Source: Bacillus safensis FO-36b
GTDB lineage: Bacteria; Bacillota; Bacilli; Bacillales; Bacillaceae
Assembly: GCF_000691165.1 (NCBI RefSeq)
Contig: NZ_ASJD01000006.1
Coordinates: forward strand, 62,001-126,000
DNA length: 64,000 nt
Direction of reading: 5' to 3'
Shown here: piece after piece, positions 60,915 through 64,000 of the stretch
How the letters are laid out: each line of letters opens with the position of its first letter
How positions within the stretch are numbered: the stretch's first letter is position 1
Notes under the pieces: model-generated
What the model saw: the letters and a program-made list of their open reading frames with translations, nothing else
Databases searched by the model: none
What the model was told of the DNA's origin: nothing
Program-made: the position numbers and the translations under genes

Positions 60915-60937
60915 CCCGCTGAAAAGCGGGTTTTTTT
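60915..60937 (+). terminator. Intrinsic terminator after gabP
   Basis: CCCGCT / AGCGGG stem with a GAAA tetraloop, then TTTTTTT. Confidence 0.92.
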
Positions 60938-61007
60938 ATTTTATTCACCTATTTGGATGTCCGCACTTATACTGTATCAAATTGAATTTAAGTGAGGATT
61001 AGTCAAC

Positions 61008-62540
61008 ATGAACCTAGAAAAATTTGTTGACGAGCTTCCAATTCCAGAAGTCGCGAAGCCCGTCAAAAAGAACCCAAGACAAACGTATTATGAAATTGCT
61101 ATGGAGGAGGTATTCTTAAAAGTTCATAGAGACCTGCCCCCAACCAAGCTATGGACCTATAATGGCAGCTTGCCTGGTCCAACCATTAAAGCCAATAGAA
61201 ATGAAAAGGTCAAAGTGAAATGGATGAACAAATTGCCATTGAAACATTTTCTGCCTGTCGATCACACCATCCACTCCGGTCATCACGATGAACCAGAGGT
61301 GAAAACAGTCGTTCATCTGCATGGCGGCGTCACACCAGCAAGCAGTGACGGCTACCCAGAGGCCTGGTTTTCACGGGACTTTGAAGCAACCGGTCCTTTT
61401 TTTGAAAGAGAGACTTACGTCTATCCCAATCATCAGCAAGCCTGCACATTGTGGTATCACGATCATGCAATGGCATTGACACGACTAAATGTGTACGCCG
61501 GTTTAGCTGGGTTTTATTTGATCTCAGATGCATTTGAAAAGTCTTTAGAGCTGCCGAAAGATGACTATGACATTCCTTTGATGATTATGGACCGTACGTT
61601 TCAGGAGGATGGCTCACTGTTTTATCCTAGCAGACCAAACGACACGCCAGAGGACAGTGACATTCCAGACCCATCCATCGTGCCCTTTTTTTGTGGAGAA
61701 ACGATCTTAGTCAATGGAAAAGTATGGCCATATTTAGAAGTAGAGCCGCGAAAATACCGTTTTCGTATTTTAAATGCGTCCAATACTAGAACTTACGAGC
61801 TGCATCTAGATAACGACGCTACAATCTTGCAAATCGGTTCCGATGGGGGCTTTTTGCCAAGACCCGTTCGCCATCAATCCTTTAGCATCGCGCCTGCTGA
61901 ACGTTTCGATGTCATCATCGACTTTTCAGCTTACGAAAACAAAACGATCACTCTCAAAAATACAGCCGGCTGCGGACAGGATGTGAATCCTGAAACAGAT
62001 GCGAACATTATGCAATTCAAAGTCACACGTCCACTAAAAGGGAGAGTACCTAAAACATTACGTCCGATTTTCAAACCGCTGCCACCGCTTCGGCCAAGTC
62101 GAGCTGATAGAGAGCGTACACTCACACTTACCGGCACGCAGGATAAATACGGCCGCCCTATCCTATTGCTCGATAACCAATTTTGGAATGACCCTGTCAC
62201 AGAAAATCCTCGTCTTGGCAGTCTAGAGGTTTGGTCTATCGTCAATCCAACCAGAGGGACACACCCTATTCATTTGCATCTTGTTCAATTTAGGGTTTTA
62301 GACAGAAGGCCATTTGATACAGAAGTCTATCAATCGACAGGAGAAATCGTGTATACAGGACCAAACGAAGCGCCTCCTTTACATGAACAAGGCTACAAGG
62401 ACACCATTCAGGCGCATGCAGGTGAAGTCATTCGGATCGTTGCTCGATTTGTTCCATACAGCGGCCGATATGTGTGGCATTGTCATATTTTAGAACATGA
62501 AGATTATGACATGATGAGGCCGATGGATATCATTCAGTAA
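61008..62540 (+). CDS. cotA: Spore coat protein A (multicopper oxidase, laccase)
   Basis: Outer-coat laccase that oxidises phenols and bilirubin and gives brown spore pigment. 510 residues, three cupredoxin domains. All four copper motifs are intact: HLHGG, WYHDHAM, HPIHLHLVQF and HCHILEHEDYDMM, where the two cysteine/histidine neighbours bind the type-1 copper. The sequence reads as the B. pumilus type. ATG 61008 has AAGTGAGGA upstream. In B. subtilis cotA is transcribed in the mother cell by sigma-K; a weak candidate -10 (TATACTGTA, near 60,970) is visible. Confidence 0.97.
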   Translation: MNLEKFVDELPIPEVAKPVKKNPRQTYYEIAMEEVFLKVHRDLPPTKLWTYNGSLPGPTIKANRNEKVKVKWMNKLPLKHFLPVDHTIHSGHHDEPEVKTVVHLHGGVTPASSDGYPEAWFSRDFEATGPFFERETYVYPNHQQACTLWYHDHAMALTRLNVYAGLAGFYLISDAFEKSLELPKDDYDIPLMIMDRTFQEDGSLFYPSRPNDTPEDSDIPDPSIVPFFCGETILVNGKVWPYLEVEPRKYRFRILNASNTRTYELHLDNDATILQIGSDGGFLPRPVRHQSFSIAPAERFDVIIDFSAYENKTITLKNTAGCGQDVNPETDANIMQFKVTRPLKGRVPKTLRPIFKPLPPLRPSRADRERTLTLTGTQDKYGRPILLLDNQFWNDPVTENPRLGSLEVWSIVNPTRGTHPIHLHLVQFRVLDRRPFDTEVYQSTGEIVYTGPNEAPPLHEQGYKDTIQAHAGEVIRIVARFVPYSGRYVWHCHILEHEDYDMMRPMDIIQ

Positions 62541-62593
62541 AAATGAAACCACTCTTCCACTAAATGCGTAGAACTTATGAAACTGCTGATTAC

Positions 62594-62630
62594 AAAGGGG
62601 CTAACGGACATCCATTCATTAGCCCTTTTA
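62594..62630 (+). terminator. Intrinsic terminator after cotA
   Basis: AAAGGGGCTAA / TTAGCCCTTTTA stem with a 14-base loop about 55 bases after the cotA stop codon. Confidence 0.88.
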
Positions 62631-62700
62631 TGATCCATTTCAAAATGGAAAAATAAATCGCATGAATCATTCCTTTGAAGAGCGTTCCATACTTAAAAAG

Positions 62701-62729
62701 TTGACGCAGCAAACCGATAATACTACTAT
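62701..62729 (+). promoter_or_regulatory. Predicted sigma-A promoter of the AhpD-like gene
   Basis: TTGACG (62,701-62,706), 17 bases, TACTAT (62,724-62,729), about 85 bases before the TTG start codon. Confidence 0.65.
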
Positions 62730-62813
62730 ATACCCATTACATCTATCAAAAGGCACATAAGCCATAATGAACGAACAAATGGAAAATTGCGATAAAAAAC
62801 GGAGGAGTTCAAT

Positions 62814-63185
62814 TTGAATGAAGAAAAAGAGACTTGCCAGGTCAAACAAGAAACAGCGGCAGGTAACAGAGAGAAGCTTTCAATCCATGAGAACGAGAGC
62901 ATTCGCTCAAACATTGAACAACTAACCATTGAACTCAGTGAACAAAAAGAATTCAATCACTTCATATTAGATGAAAAACAAAAGGCCATCAGCACATTAT
63001 CTTCCCTCATCACAAAAGGCGATTGTGAAGAAGACTTAAAGACTCATTTTGAACAAGCATTACATATTGGACTTTCTGTCATAGAGATTATGGAGATTAT
63101 TAAACACTGTACAAAGGTTGCTGGATTCCCTCACTCCATTAATGCCCTGTTTATCTTTCAGAACTTATTAGATGAAAACAAATAA
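62814..63185 (+). CDS. Carboxymuconolactone-decarboxylase-like (AhpD fold) protein
   Basis: 123 residues. The C-terminal half, LKTHFEQALHIGLSVIEIMEII followed at once by KHCTKVAGFPHSINAL, has the carboxymuconolactone decarboxylase/AhpD pattern (H...AL..G....EI.E.I...  .AGFP...NA). The AhpD catalytic C-x-x-C is absent; only one cysteine (in KHCTK) lies nearby. The N-terminal 60 residues are acidic and probably helical. TTG start at 62814 with GGAGGAG 6 bases upstream. Own promoter and terminator. Function unknown. Confidence 0.65.
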   Translation: MNEEKETCQVKQETAAGNREKLSIHENESIRSNIEQLTIELSEQKEFNHFILDEKQKAISTLSSLITKGDCEEDLKTHFEQALHIGLSVIEIMEIIKHCTKVAGFPHSINALFIFQNLLDENK

Positions 63186-63192
63186 AACAGAG

Positions 63193-63225
63193 AAAACGAG
63201 ATGTCATCAGTCCTCTCGTTTTTTT
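63193..63225 (+). terminator. Terminator after the AhpD-like gene
   Basis: AAAACGAGA / TCTCGTTTTTTT stem with a 12-base loop, directly after the stop codon. Confidence 0.88.
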
Positions 63226-63364
63226 ATGTTCACTCATACTACCCTTTTTCTTTTCTTCTGTCACATAAGTAAAATATGAAAATAGCCCTCGTATCCCTGC
63301 TTAAAAACTGATTTTCCTTCTATAAATCCACCATTTCTCCAGCATTTCAAGTGACAAAATAAAA

Positions 63365-63397
63365 AAACGTCCAGTTATATAAATAACTGAACGTTTC
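63365..63397 (-). terminator. Terminator of the right-edge gene
   Basis: Minus strand AAACGTTCAGTTAT / ATAACTGGACGTTTTTTT with a short loop, right after the stop codon at 63400. Confidence 0.88.
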
Positions 63398-63399
63398 CT

Positions 63400-64000
63400 T
63401 TATCGATTGACAGTGAAATTGTTAACGATTCCGCCATCCTTCTCCCAAGCGGCTTCCACTGTTTTCTTCTTCATATTGTATTCAAAAATCGTTCTTACCT
63501 TCGCCTTTCGTCCGGTGTCATCCTTTAATTCTTTTGCGTTTTTTGCAACACCTAAGAAATAAACAGACGACCCGTCCGTAGAAAATTGCGGCTGTGCAGC
63601 ACTTAAAATATGAACATCCTGGCTGTTTTTAACGAGTGTCGTCGTTTTTCCTGTTTCTACATCAAGCATCTTAATCGAGGATATTTCTTTTTCTTTACGA
63701 ACCTTTACTTCTGTATAAATCAATTTCTTATGATCTGGAGAAAATGAAATATCATTGATCGTTTGTGAGATACGTGCAATGCGTTTCCCCTTCTCACCTG
63801 TTTGAAGGGTGATCTTCATGGTCGTTGGTTCAGGATCTCTTCCCTTTTCATTCGCTTCATCGGTTTTTTGATAATCTTCTTTTAAAGAATAATGCTGGAT
63901 CGCCAAATCATTTGAAGTCGGATCATATGCAAAAGAACTCACCGTATCATCCTTGCTTTTTTCTGGATACAGCTCCTTCATTTTGTGTGTGTTCAAATCA
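63400..64000 (-). CDS. C-terminal part of a beta-propeller-like (TolB-type) protein, cut by the right edge
   Basis: At least 199 residues; the frame stays open past the last base, and the apparent first codon near 63996 is not a likely start. The visible part has repeated blade-like motifs, NDISFSPDHKKLIYTEVKV, PQFSTDGSSVYFLGVAK and SSFAYDPTSNDLAIQHYSL, as in TolB/WD40-type propellers. The full protein is probably secreted or membrane-anchored, but no signal can be seen. Convergent with the AhpD-like gene. Product not identified. Confidence 0.7.
   Translation of the reverse strand, partial: DLNTHKMKELYPEKSKDDTVSSFAYDPTSNDLAIQHYSLKEDYQKTDEANEKGRDPEPTTMKITLQTGEKGKRIARISQTINDISFSPDHKKLIYTEVKVRKEKEISSIKMLDVETGKTTTLVKNSQDVHILSAAQPQFSTDGSSVYFLGVAKNAKELKDDTGRKAKVRTIFEYNMKKKTVEAAWEKDGGIVNNFTVNR

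Overview
The window is chromosomal DNA of a Bacillus, most likely of the Bacillus pumilus group (pumilus, safensis, altitudinis). The CotA laccase (61.0-62.5 kb) reads like the B. pumilus spore-coat laccase I remember, and the gene order follows the B. subtilis segment cotA-gabP-yeaB-yeaC-yeaD-yebA-guaA-pbuG-yebC-yebE-yebG-pur operon-yerA-yerC-yerD-pcrB-pcrA-ligA-yerH-yerI-sapB-opuE-gatCAB, printed here in reverse. All identifications come from reading the translated sequence; no database search was run.

Layout from left to right. 0-5.5 kb: gatA (cut by the left edge), gatC, the proline transporter opuE, sapB and the kinase-like yerI. 5.6-11.9 kb: the pcrB-pcrA-ligA-yerH cluster (lipid synthesis, DNA repair helicase, DNA ligase, CamS-type lipoprotein). 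12-17.7 kb: small genes, the glutamate-synthase-like yerD, the TrpR-like yerC, a badly decayed relic that looks like yerB, and the deaminase-like yerA. 17.7-24.6 kb: an inserted catabolic block, yodT-yodS-yodR-yodQ (aminotransferase, CoA-transferase pair, M20 deacylase), a divergent PucR-type activator and a beta-lysine acetyltransferase (ablB), without the lysine 2,3-aminomutase that normally partners ablB. 24.7-37.9 kb: the complete purEKBCSQLFMNHD operon, preceded by paired PurBoxes, a sigma-A promoter, a guanine-type purine riboswitch and an intrinsic terminator. 37.9-42.0 kb: yebG, yebE, yebC, yezD, an unlisted 53-codon TTG-start gene, and pbuG with its own purine riboswitch. Purine synthesis and purine import are thus controlled by the same two layers.

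42.1-51.9 kb is accessory DNA lying between pbuG and guaA, which are neighbours in B. subtilis. It holds a LysR/MFS pair, a 57-residue four-cysteine protein, an acetyltransferase, AT-rich unknown genes, a decayed copy of the 3' end of guaA (46.7-47.0 kb), an AraC regulator with a 29-residue membrane peptide, and a leucine T-box operon carrying a class-II 2-isopropylmalate synthase, a cupin-AraC regulator and a YbaK-type deacylase. The guaA relic in the same orientation as intact guaA marks the block at 47.0-51.9 kb as an insertion or rearrangement at the guaA 3' end.

51.9-64 kb: guaA (its leader carries a terminator hairpin), the yebA-yeaD-yeaC transglutaminase/DUF58/MoxR operon, the cation efflux gene yeaB, gabP, cotA, an AhpD-fold-like protein and the C-terminal part of a beta-propeller-like protein cut by the right edge. 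No tRNA, rRNA, IS element, prophage or CRISPR array was seen.
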